A stretch of 64,000 nucleotides of DNA, from contig DASQJJ010000006.1 of the NCBI GenBank assembly GCA_035631115.1, forward strand, positions 1-64,000, read 5' to 3'. Position numbers and translations under genes: made by a program. The notes under the pieces were generated by a model that was given only the letters and a program-made list of their open reading frames with translations, made no database searches and had not been told where the DNA came from. The DNA is from DASQJJ01 sp035631115 (GTDB taxonomy: Bacteria; Patescibacteriota; Microgenomatia; Levybacterales; UBA12049). Each line of letters opens with the position of its first letter. Positions within the stretch are counted from its first letter, which is position 1. This document shows positions 8,371-14,871 of this stretch, one piece after another.

Positions 8371-8827
8371 TCCCTGTTTCTTTCTGCCTGCCTGCCGGCG
8401 AGGCAGGGACAGTTAATTTCTCTGCTATTGTTTCTATATTTCCTGTTAGACTTTTTTGTTCTTCGTCCCATGTCTTTTTATCCCAAATCTCAACAAATCT
8501 TTCTATTCCTGCGCAAACAATTTCTTCGTGTATTTGTGCGTATTCCCGTAAATACTGAGGAATAACGCATCTTCCCTTACTATCCAACTCAACTTCTTGT
8601 GCATTTCCCAGAAGGAATCGCTGCATCTTTCTTGTTGCCCTACCGGTAAATGGCTGTCCCTCTGTGCCTTCTAGTAATGTCTTCCAATCCTTCTCAGATA
8701 CGACTATCAAGCAATTCTCAAGTCCTTTGGTAAATATCAGCTTATCTCCCATTTCCTTTCGAAATTTCTTCGGGAAAGAAATCTGAAATTTACTTCCTAT
8801 TTTACTGTCGTACCTGCCTAGTAACAT
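8363..8827 (-). CDS. mraZ: Transcriptional regulator MraZ
   Basis: MraZ is a DNA-binding protein of the SpoVT/AbrB fold that controls its own dcw operon. Two swapped-hairpin repeats are visible: residues 3-35 (RYDSKIGSKFQISFPKKFR) and about 76-108 (VELDSKGRCVIPQYLREYA). At 154 residues it is slightly longer than usual. The extra C-terminal tail with PASPAGRQ is encoded by a GC-rich palindrome at 8384-8407 and looks like an insertion. The stop overlaps the rsmH start by 8 bp. The ATG at 8827 follows AGGA with 8-nt spacing, and that site lies inside the third 10-bp repeat of the putative MraZ operator, so autoregulation could affect translation as well. Confidence 0.93.
   Translation of the reverse strand: MLLGRYDSKIGSKFQISFPKKFRKEMGDKLIFTKGLENCLIVVSEKDWKTLLEGTEGQPFTGRATRKMQRFLLGNAQEVELDSKGRCVIPQYLREYAQIHEEIVCAGIERFVEIWDKKTWDEEQKSLTGNIETIAEKLTVPASPAGRQKETGNE
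8384..8407. repeat. GC-rich palindromic insert in the mraZ C-terminus
   Basis: The sequence ctgcctgccggcgaggcagg is an imperfect palindrome built on GCCGGC with CCTGCC/GGCAGG arms. It is very GC-rich against an AT-rich background and encodes ASPAGRQ near the end of MraZ. A partial second copy sharing CCTGCCTGCCGG on the minus strand lies at 22138-22156. Confidence 0.6.
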
Positions 8828-8830
8828 ATC

Positions 8831-8860
8831 TTTTGTCCTACTTTTTCCTACTTAATACTA
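8831..8860 (-). promoter_or_regulatory. Probable MraZ operator: three tandem 10-bp repeats
   Basis: Reading the minus strand, three direct decamers lie head to tail: TAGTATTAAG, TAGGAAAAAG, TAGGACAAAA. They sit between the mraZ -10 element and the ATG. Known MraZ operators are direct repeats with one-helical-turn (10-bp) spacing upstream of mraZ, so these are a strong candidate. The last repeat contains the ribosome-binding AGGA. Confidence 0.75.
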
Positions 8861-8869
8861 CTATATATC

Positions 8870-8898
8870 ATAATGAACCAAAAAATAGTGCCTGTCAA
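8870..8898 (-). promoter_or_regulatory. mraZ (division/cell wall operon) promoter
   Basis: On the minus strand a perfect -35 TTGACA (8893-8898), a 17-bp spacer and a -10 CATTAT (8870-8875) are followed by the MraZ repeats. The -35 lies within a small inverted repeat (AGTGC/GCACT, 8887-8903). Confidence 0.7.
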
Positions 8899-8938
8899 GC
8901 ACTATATATAGTTTGCTTTTGAAAACTCGGCACTAAAT

Positions 8939-8967
8939 TTGAGCAATGAGAAAAGAAGAGATATACT
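8939..8967 (+). promoter_or_regulatory. Promoter of the small Cys-containing protein gene, leaderless geometry
   Basis: The plus strand has TTGAGC (8939-8944), a 17-bp spacer and TATACT (8962-8967); seven bases later comes the ATG at 8975. The -10 lies in the middle of an inverted repeat (AGAAGAG-ATATA-CTCTTCT, 8954-8972), which could also be an operator. Confidence 0.6.
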
Positions 8968-8974
8968 CTTCTCT

Positions 8975-9232
8975 ATGAGCAGTGGACCTGATTTTTGTAG
9001 AAATCTTCTAGGGAATGGGTATTGTCCACGAAGCTGCAGAGGGGGTATAAAACAAGGTGATCTACCTTCTGATTTGGCAGAAATAGCTAGAGAAGATTTA
9101 ATTAATAGAGATAGACCTGAAGCACAAAGGAGAAACAGATTAAGGAAAAATGTGGCAAAGGGCCTAGAAAAGGCTGTAAGAGATGCAGGACTACCTCTAA
9201 CACTTCCCCCATGCCAGTTGGAAAATAATTAG
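8975..9232 (+). CDS. Small hypothetical protein with Cys cluster
   Basis: An 85-residue protein of unrecognised family. Its N-terminal third contains FCRNLLGNGYCPRSCRGG, a C-x8-C-x3-C arrangement that recalls CCCH zinc fingers but lacks an obvious final His; a fourth Cys is in PPCQL near the C-terminus. The middle is charged and Arg-rich (NRDRPEAQRRNRLRKN), so nucleic-acid binding is possible but unproven. The frame can be extended to a TTG at 8939, but that TTG belongs to the -35 element and transcription should start at 8975. It diverges from mraZ and is convergent with the next gene, so it is a stand-alone unit. Confidence 0.6.
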   Translation: MSSGPDFCRNLLGNGYCPRSCRGGIKQGDLPSDLAEIAREDLINRDRPEAQRRNRLRKNVAKGLEKAVRDAGLPLTLPPCQLENN

Positions 9233-9246
9233 CTATAATGACTCAT

Positions 9247-9723
9247 TTACTGAGGGATTGATACTGTCTTTTCTACTTGGTAGACCTTTCCATCCGACTT
9301 GACTACTTTGAGAGTAAGTTTGACAGGCGAGACTACTGTATCATATCTACAGACTCCACTAGAGCATGTCCCAAACTCTCTATATCCAATTGACGCTGTT
9401 TTGTCTCCAGGATTCATATCTACCGTACCAATAAGTCCCTCAGGTACATCCTCGTCTTTTACATTTTTTGTGTAAGAAATCTGATATTCAATAGAATTAA
9501 TACCATTTGCGTTGGCAACGGTAAATTTCATTGCCTTATTATCAGCCCTAAATGCTACAGATAGTCCAATTGCATCTGGGGAGAGCGTAAGTACATTTTG
9601 TGTTTCGTCCATGATTGCAGGCACTTTCTTTGCAGATCTATTCAATACAAACCATGTCCCAATTCCAACAAGAAGTACCACTACAACAACTGCAGCAACT
9701 GTATACCACTTATTCCATTTCAT
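9247..9723 (-). CDS. Membrane-anchored hypothetical exported protein
   Basis: A 158-residue protein with one N-terminal membrane helix (about 7-27, strongly hydrophobic after MKWNKW) and an exported domain of about 125 residues. The exported part looks like a single beta-sandwich, with strands such as MKFTVANA, VKLTLKVV and VYQVEKTVSI, and a Cys pair in GTCSSGVCRYD (about 118-128) that could form a disulfide. No family was recognised. It has its own promoter with a leaderless layout and lies downstream of glyS on the same strand. The domain resembles fibronectin-type or PKD-type folds in general shape only. Confidence 0.75.
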   Translation of the reverse strand: MKWNKWYTVAAVVVVVLLVGIGTWFVLNRSAKKVPAIMDETQNVLTLSPDAIGLSVAFRADNKAMKFTVANANGINSIEYQISYTKNVKDEDVPEGLIGTVDMNPGDKTASIGYREFGTCSSGVCRYDTVVSPVKLTLKVVKSDGKVYQVEKTVSIPQ

Positions 9724-9729
9724 AGAATT

Positions 9730-9758
9730 ATTGTGATAGATACTAAAATGCTTGTCAA
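9730..9758 (-). promoter_or_regulatory. Promoter of the anchored hypothetical protein, leaderless geometry
   Basis: On the minus strand a perfect TTGACA (9753-9758), a 17-bp spacer and CACAAT (9730-9735) are followed by 6 nt and then the ATG at 9723. The predicted transcript starts at the start codon. Confidence 0.6.
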
Positions 9759-9765
9759 CAGGAAG

Positions 9766-11151
9766 TTATTGAAGCTTTCGTAATAAATATGCTGATAAGT
9801 TGGAGATTTGTATTCTTTCTTGTTGAGCACTATCACGGTCTCTTACAGTTACAGCGCTATCTTGTAAGCTGTCAAAATCAACTGTCACACAAAATGGCGT
9901 ACCAATCTCATCTTGGGAAAGATATCTTTTACCAATATTACCTCTGTCATCCCACAGTACCTTCCCATTTATAGAATCTTGTAATATTTCCAATACCTCT
10001 CGTGCTTTTTCTACTAATTCAGGCTTATTTGGCAATAAAGGAAAAACAGCAGCCTTAACCGGGGCAAGATGAGCAGGAAGTTTAAGAACAGTTCTATTTT
10101 CTTCTTCCACATATGCATCGCATAACACCATAAGCATAAGACGATTAATACCAACAGCAGGTTCAATAACATGAGGTAAAATCTTCTCATTTGTAGTAGG
10201 ATCTGTAATGGTTAAATCCTTTTTGGAGAATTCTTGATGCTGCGATAAGTCGTAATTGGTCCTATATGCTAAGCCCCACAATTCCTTAAAACCAAAAGGA
10301 AATTGGTACTCCAAATCTTCTGTACGCTTGCTATAAAAAGACCGTTCTTTATCATCATGCACTCTCCATCTCAGATTTTCCTCTTTAATTCCCAGCTTTT
10401 TAGCAACAAAGTTGTACATATCTGTCTTCCACTCCTCGAAAAGGGTTTCCCAACTGGTTTTCTTCTCGTCAAAGAAGTATTCTATCTCGCCTTGCTCAAA
10501 TTCTATGGTTCGGAAAATAGATTGGCCAGGGGTTATTTCATTTCTAAAAGATTTACCAATTTGCCCAATACCAAATGGCAATTTAACACGCGTTGAGTTG
10601 ATAACATTCTGAAAATTCACAAACATACCTTGTGCCGTCTCACCTCGTAAGTACCCTTTACCACCCTCACCCTCTACTATACCCAACTCAACTGGGAATA
10701 ATAAATTAAACCTTCTTACTTTCGTCCATTGGGATGGTTTGATTGCACAATTTGGACAGAGAATGTCATTATCTTTTACAATTGCATCTAGTTCTTCTGG
10801 GGACAAGCCTTCTACCGACTTATTCAGTGCATTCTCAATAAGATGGTCTGCCCGCATGCGCAGCTTACAATTTTTGCAGTCTATCATTGCATCGGCAAAG
10901 CCTGCCACATGACCACTTGCCTCCCAAATTCTGTGATGCGAAATAATACTTGCATCCAGTCCTACCATGTCTGCTCTTTTCGTAATAAAAGTTGTCCACC
11001 AAAGATTTTTAATATTACGCAAGAGTTCGGCACCCATAGGACCATAGTCATAGGTATTAGCCAAACCACCATATAAATCCGAGCCTGGATACATAAATCC
11101 ACGCCTTTTTGCTAAAGCGACAATTTTCTCCATTGTTGTGTTGTTATTCAT
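9766..11151 (-). CDS. glyS: Glycyl-tRNA synthetase, single-chain alpha2 type
   Basis: This class II aminoacyl-tRNA synthetase charges tRNA-Gly. The 461-residue protein is the homodimeric (archaeal/eukaryotic and Gram-positive) type, not the GlyQ/GlyS heterotetramer. Visible features are the N-terminal GFMYPGSDLYGGLANTYDYG, Cys pairs CKNC (about 92-95) and CPNC that could bind zinc, RGETAQGMFVNF, motif 2 with FRNEITPGQSIFR and IEFEQGEIEYF, motif 3 EPAVGINRLML, and a C-terminal anticodon-binding domain beginning LPAHLAPVKAAVFPL. The ATG at 11151 has no good ribosome site; Met7 (MEKIVALAK, 11133) is an alternative start. A leader of about 440 nt with two T-box elements lies upstream, so expression should respond to uncharged tRNA-Gly. 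Confidence 0.95.
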   Translation of the reverse strand: MNNNTTMEKIVALAKRRGFMYPGSDLYGGLANTYDYGPMGAELLRNIKNLWWTTFITKRADMVGLDASIISHHRIWEASGHVAGFADAMIDCKNCKLRMRADHLIENALNKSVEGLSPEELDAIVKDNDILCPNCAIKPSQWTKVRRFNLLFPVELGIVEGEGGKGYLRGETAQGMFVNFQNVINSTRVKLPFGIGQIGKSFRNEITPGQSIFRTIEFEQGEIEYFFDEKKTSWETLFEEWKTDMYNFVAKKLGIKEENLRWRVHDDKERSFYSKRTEDLEYQFPFGFKELWGLAYRTNYDLSQHQEFSKKDLTITDPTTNEKILPHVIEPAVGINRLMLMVLCDAYVEEENRTVLKLPAHLAPVKAAVFPLLPNKPELVEKAREVLEILQDSINGKVLWDDRGNIGKRYLSQDEIGTPFCVTVDFDSLQDSAVTVRDRDSAQQERIQISNLSAYLLRKLQ

Positions 11152-11291
11152 AGTTCTATACTATCAAACTTCTTTCTCTAGACATAGCTCCTTTTTTGTG
11201 CCGCCTAAGAACAGCACATTATATTCTATCAATGACTTCTCATTGAACCAAACTTATTTTTGGAAACCTTTTATTTATTTAATCATACCCT

Positions 11292-11447
11292 ATACCACCT
11301 CCCTTCTTTGGAAAAGGGACGAAGGTATCTAGGATACTCCGCGGTTCCACCCTTATTCAGATGCGATGTCATCCATTGCGCACCTACACTTTTTGTTAGA
11401 TTTGTTTGCTCTGTCTTTTCCAAGGACTTCACTGCATAAAATCTAAC
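11292..11447 (-). promoter_or_regulatory. Second T-box element of the glyS leader, no terminator U-run
   Basis: The antiterminator is clear: AAGGG (11350-11354), the bulge TGGAACC (11343-11349), then GCGGAGTATC pairing with GATACCTTCGT (one bulged C), closed by CCCTT (11314-11318). A 5' hairpin with perfect 9-bp arms GTTAGATTT/AAATCTAAC (11439-11447 and 11395-11403) could be its stem I. The competing hairpin (ATACC and TCCCTT pairing with AAGGGA and GGTAT, 11292-11328) has no U-run but buries the Shine-Dalgarno-like AAGGGAGG (11298-11305). It may therefore act on translation or RNA stability, or be a degenerate copy. The UGGA bulge fits a tRNA with U at the discriminator position, such as tRNA-Gly. 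Confidence 0.7.
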
Positions 11448-11455
11448 TTTTCCAC

Positions 11456-11487
11456 AAAAAAACTCGTCCTATTATTTAGGGACGAGT
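11456..11487 (-). terminator. Intrinsic terminator of the first glyS T-box
   Basis: On the minus strand ACTCGTCC and GGACGAGT form an 8-bp stem around a 10-nt AT-rich loop, followed by seven U residues. The 5' arm is shared with the T-box antiterminator, so uncharged tRNA binding would prevent its formation. Confidence 0.85.
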
Positions 11488-11592
11488 GCTTCTCGTGGTT
11501 CCACCCTAATTGTATAACTATCGAAATTCGCTTAAGTTACACCGCTTGATTAGTTTGGCGCAGCTCCAAGATTCCAACCTTTTCATCACTGC
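11456..11592 (-). promoter_or_regulatory. First T-box riboswitch of the glyS leader, transcriptional type with short stem I
   Basis: The antiterminator matches the T-box consensus: AGGG (11504-11507), 7-nt bulge TGGAACC (11497-11503), ACGAG pairing with CTCGT, and CCCT closing (11478-11481). It is mutually exclusive with the intrinsic terminator just downstream. Near the transcript start, GCAG...CTGC (11592 to 11560) and AAGGT/ATCTT form a short stem I with GGA, a Gly codon, in the internal loop at 11565-11567 as candidate specifier. The UGGA in the bulge would pair with the UCCA end of tRNA-Gly. Stem I is only about 33 nt, far shorter than the roughly 100 nt of Bacillus T-boxes. Confidence 0.85.
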
Positions 11593-11600
11593 TATATATT

Positions 11601-11630
11601 AGTATAGCAAAGAAAAGCAAGATTTGTCAA
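11601..11630 (-). promoter_or_regulatory. glyS leader promoter
   Basis: A perfect -35 TTGACA (11625-11630), an 18-bp spacer and -10 TATACT (11601-11606) on the minus strand. Transcription should start near 11594, a few bases before the first T-box stem I. Confidence 0.8.
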
Positions 11631-11645
11631 CTTTGAGATCCTTCA

Positions 11646-12206
11646 CTAACGTTCAGGATAATTGCTTAACGCAATTAATTTTGGCAGCATTGCACGGGTT
11701 TTTAGCTTTCTTTCTAAAATGCTTTCAATAACAGAAGACATCTGCAGTTGCGCACTTCTTTCGGACCAATACCCAAGCGTTGTAAGAAGAGCAATTTCAA
11801 ATTCATGGATTCTTTCGGCTACATTGCAGTCTCCGCACAAATCAAATAAGACACTACTCAGTAAATCAAAAACGTGCCCATTTTCCTGTCCTTCTGGACA
11901 TAATCCATCTACCAATTCACACAAATGATACGCAAAACCAATCTTTGTTAAGTCTTGTTTTAACTCGCCAAAACTTTCTTTTGTCATTACTTCTGTCAGA
12001 ATAGGCATGCCCTTACCTTGATACAAGGACAAAATTGAATAGTTAAGAGGCTCTATGTGAGAAGACCTTTTACTGGTAATTTTTCGAACCCCTGCTGCTT
12101 TTATAGACATTTTTCCAAATTTTCGGGTAAAAATGGTAAGAATTCTATCTGCCTCTCCACTATTGCGGCGTTTTAAAACAATTCCTTCAACGACAATTCG
12201 ATTCAT
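11646..12206 (-). CDS. recO: DNA repair protein RecO
   Basis: RecO binds ssDNA and SSB and helps RecR load RecA during recombinational gap repair. The 186-residue protein starts with the N-terminal OB fold (IVLKRRNSGEADRILTIFTR, then GKMSIKAAGVRK), followed by the helical domain. It is shorter than the usual 230-250 residues, and the C-terminal zinc-finger Cys set is not seen: the CGDC pair is isolated in the helical part. It follows the DUF4012 gene by 6 bp, so the two are probably co-transcribed from the strong promoter at 14170-14199. The glyS promoter begins 16 bp beyond its stop. Confidence 0.9.
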   Translation of the reverse strand: MNRIVVEGIVLKRRNSGEADRILTIFTRKFGKMSIKAAGVRKITSKRSSHIEPLNYSILSLYQGKGMPILTEVMTKESFGELKQDLTKIGFAYHLCELVDGLCPEGQENGHVFDLLSSVLFDLCGDCNVAERIHEFEIALLTTLGYWSERSAQLQMSSVIESILERKLKTRAMLPKLIALSNYPER

Positions 12207-12212
12207 GGGCAG

Positions 12213-14162
12213 TTATCTTACGGCAAGATTGAGTGTTTTATCGGTATCGAGAGTAAAGGAATCAACTTGTCTGTTTCCCACGTTTACTGTGTAGACGATT
12301 CCATCGGTTCCTGGTTGTTTTTGAATTAAGACAGGTAAGTTACTTGAGCTTACCTTGAATGGCAATTCATAGCTTATCGTATATGTTGCTGCCCCTAGTG
12401 GGCGTACTGTTACAAATCCTTCAAAGACTGTTTTACCTAATTCGTCGTATGAGATAACTTTTACCTCCGAGCCAGTACTGCTTACCAGCTTACTTCCTTT
12501 TGGTACGTACACTCGTACAACGTCTCGTTGTATTGCATTTAGACAGAGTCCTCCATGCTCAAGATTACAATCAGATGGGGCGAATGGATTTTTGTAGCTC
12601 AGCGTTACTGTTTTGGTTACACTTCCATCGCCTTTTACTTCGTATTTAGTGTCTACACTTTCTTTAATAAAAAGGTTAGACTTTGCACCGCCAAAATTTG
12701 AATCATTTACATGAAGATAATCTCCTGTAAAAGCAACTATTCTCCCTGCAGCATTTAAGGATTCAAGGCCAGATTGTGCATCTTTATCTACAAGATTAAA
12801 CATAATATGTTTTTGATTAATCTCATTAATCATTGTCTGGAATAATGGACCCCAGTATAACTTTGGAGAAGAAGCAAATGCTTTTTGCATAATGGCATAT
12901 AACAAGTCTCCAATAATACCTTTTCTGTTTGATTTAATATATCCAACGGGCGTATCCGCATATTCTTCCATAGCATAAATAACCTGTGCACACTTGCACT
13001 GTGGATCTTCTTTTGTGGTAAAGTGTCCACCATCAACGTCTATATCTCCTAGAATATTCATTGCGGCAACTAATACGTGCGTATCTAGAGCAATAATACC
13101 GCTTACTGGTACATATCCTCCTGCTTTTACGTAAAGCTTATTAAAATCTTCCATTGATTGCTTAAAGTCAGGAGACATATTCGTATCGCGTAAATTCCAT
13201 AATGGCTCTTTGGGCAAGTATTTTTGAATAATGCGTGGAGATGCAGGCTTATTACCAATGGTTGCGTCTAGATTATATATGTCACTTGACGAATCAACGT
13301 GAATAACGCCTTTTTCTAAGCGGAATATAGCGTATGCAGTAATAAATCCACCCGTAGGACGCAGTTCTTTATCGTTTTGGAATAACACTAAATATTTTGT
13401 CTCTTTTGGCTCGCCAAGAAGTCCTGGCAATACTTTTATAAGAGGCTTTGCCTCATTAACAAATGTTGTTGCTTCATCAACACCTGTCCGTACTCCTTTT
13501 AAGGTATCTTGCACCCTTTGACCTCCTAAAAGTGCTGGGTAGTGACCTGGATTAACCTGGTCAATTTCTTTTTGCACAAGATTTAGCTGAGCTCCAATCT
13601 CATCTATTTTGGGGGTTACTTTACTCATGGTTGTCACTGCTGTTTGAATTCTATCTTGTGCCGACCCTCCAACAAAACTATGTGCACCCTTAAGGCCTAA
13701 TACATCCGCATATGGCTTAATACTATCAACCAAAATCTGTGCCGCCTGGAGACCATAGACACTTGCATTGGTTAAATGAAGTACATCTGAGTAATAAAAA
13801 TTCATCAAAGGGACAAAATTGAGATATCCCATATTTTGGACAGATTTTTGCGTCTTAAGAAGCTCTGGTCTTACCGCTGCCAATTGAGTTGAGGCATCTT
13901 CAACATTCTGCTGTTTTAGGGATGCGATAGCAACCTTGGCAACTGCATAAGTCTTTTTTGCTTGATTGAGCGCTGCAAATCCAGGAATAATAATTCCAAA
14001 AAGGACAAATAAAACAACAAATCCGAGTACACCAAGAGCAATATAGGATTTTCTGCCAAGTTTTAGTCGTTTTTTTGATCTCATGCTAACAAAGTTTGTA
14101 GATGTTGTTTTTTTATTCTGAGAAGAAGCTTTCTCCAAATCCATTTTTTCAAATCCATCCAT
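12213..14162 (-). CDS. DUF4012 domain membrane protein
   Basis: A protein of about 649 residues with a basic cytoplasmic N-terminus, one membrane helix (about 41-63) and a large exported domain. The DUF4012 signature is visible (LVLFQNDKELRPTGGFI, about 265-281). DUF4012 proteins have no established biochemical role; they are typically encoded in glycan clusters of Gram-positive bacteria and CPR, as here next to the initiating sugar transferase. The exported part has helical segments, then mixed strands, and ends in beta-rich sequence. An upstream in-frame ATG at 14174 falls inside the -10 element, so the ATG at 14162, 7 nt after the -10, is chosen. CKC (about 393-395) is a Cys pair in the exported domain. 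Confidence 0.88.
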   Translation of the reverse strand: MDGFEKMDLEKASSQNKKTTSTNFVSMRSKKRLKLGRKSYIALGVLGFVVLFVLFGIIIPGFAALNQAKKTYAVAKVAIASLKQQNVEDASTQLAAVRPELLKTQKSVQNMGYLNFVPLMNFYYSDVLHLTNASVYGLQAAQILVDSIKPYADVLGLKGAHSFVGGSAQDRIQTAVTTMSKVTPKIDEIGAQLNLVQKEIDQVNPGHYPALLGGQRVQDTLKGVRTGVDEATTFVNEAKPLIKVLPGLLGEPKETKYLVLFQNDKELRPTGGFITAYAIFRLEKGVIHVDSSSDIYNLDATIGNKPASPRIIQKYLPKEPLWNLRDTNMSPDFKQSMEDFNKLYVKAGGYVPVSGIIALDTHVLVAAMNILGDIDVDGGHFTTKEDPQCKCAQVIYAMEEYADTPVGYIKSNRKGIIGDLLYAIMQKAFASSPKLYWGPLFQTMINEINQKHIMFNLVDKDAQSGLESLNAAGRIVAFTGDYLHVNDSNFGGAKSNLFIKESVDTKYEVKGDGSVTKTVTLSYKNPFAPSDCNLEHGGLCLNAIQRDVVRVYVPKGSKLVSSTGSEVKVISYDELGKTVFEGFVTVRPLGAATYTISYELPFKVSSSNLPVLIQKQPGTDGIVYTVNVGNRQVDSFTLDTDKTLNLAVR

Positions 14163-14169
14163 ACGATTA

Positions 14170-14199
14170 ATCATACGGAACTTTCACGTTGTTTGTCAA
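14170..14199 (-). promoter_or_regulatory. Promoter of the DUF4012-recO unit, leaderless geometry
   Basis: A perfect TTGACA (14194-14199), an 18-bp spacer and TATGAT (14170-14175) are followed by 7 nt and the ATG at 14162. This rules out the longer open frame starting at 14174, which begins inside the -10 element. Confidence 0.7.
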
Positions 14200-14202
14200 A
14201 TA

Positions 14203-14868
14203 TTAGAGAGCACCTTTGCCCGAAATCATCGCCCATGGAGTTTGGAGAATTATAGCAATATCATACATGATTGATCTTTTATGTACATACTCCGCGTCCA
14301 TAGCAATCCTTTTATCAAAATTTATTTGCGACCGTCCACTCACTTGCCAGAATCCTGTAAGGCCAGGCTTTACCGACAACACGACTTTTACTGCATCTTT
14401 TGTGCTTGGGTAATTTTTCTGCTGATCTCTGAGCTCGTCTGGGTAATATGCACGAGGACCAACCAAACTCATATCTCCCATTAAAATATTAACTAGTTGC
14501 GGAACCTCGTCTAATGAATATTTTCTAATAATTCTTCCAACAGGGGTAATTCGAGGATCGTTTTTTAATTTATAGCTTCCTTTTTTATAATCCTCAAAAA
14601 GATTGGCAAATTGAGGATTTTCCCTAAGGATTTCATGTGCATTTCGCACCATAGAGCGAAATTTATACATTTTAAAAAGCTTTCCGCTTTTACCCACTCT
14701 CTGCGGGGTATCTGCCAAAATAGGTCCAGGAGAGCTTAACCAAATAGCAATAATAACAATTATGATAACCGGAGAGAAAATAACAAGCAAGAAAAGGGCA
14801 AAAAGAATATCCAATAGTCTTTTTGTTGCTTCGTATAGTTGGCTTTTTTTCACTTCTTTCACTGGCAT
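14203..14868 (-). CDS. Phosphoglycosyl transferase (bacterial sugar transferase family)
   Basis: This monotopic enzyme moves a sugar-1-phosphate from a UDP- or GDP-sugar to undecaprenyl phosphate and so starts lipid-linked glycan assembly. The 221-residue protein is the minimal catalytic form, without the extra N-terminal membrane domain of WbaP or WcaJ. It shows a re-entrant membrane helix (about 18-44), KMYKFRSM (67-74), the catalytic Asp-Glu pair in SLDEVPQL (120-121), GDMSLVGPRA (131-140) and KPGLTGFWQVSGRS. It lies 3 bp after the mannose-1-phosphate guanylyltransferase stop. The sugar cannot be read from the sequence. Confidence 0.9.
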   Translation of the reverse strand: MPVKEVKKSQLYEATKRLLDILFALFLLVIFSPVIIIVIIAIWLSSPGPILADTPQRVGKSGKLFKMYKFRSMVRNAHEILRENPQFANLFEDYKKGSYKLKNDPRITPVGRIIRKYSLDEVPQLVNILMGDMSLVGPRAYYPDELRDQQKNYPSTKDAVKVVLSVKPGLTGFWQVSGRSQINFDKRIAMDAEYVHKRSIMYDIAIILQTPWAMISGKGAL

Positions 14869-14871
14869 AGA

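Noticed and set aside
11275..11286. Mini-ORF MIK in the glyS leader
   Set aside because: It has a good Shine-Dalgarno, but three codons are too few to call a gene; mentioned only as part of the second T-box.
11521..11592. Possible tRNA-like sequence in the glyS leader (GGTTGGAATC and GGCGCAGCT segments)
   Set aside because: No acceptor stem or complete cloverleaf can be formed; the sequence fits the 5' part of the T-box leader better.
14162..14174. Longer DUF4012 start at 14174
   Set aside because: That ATG is part of the TATGAT -10 element, so it would lie upstream of the transcription start.
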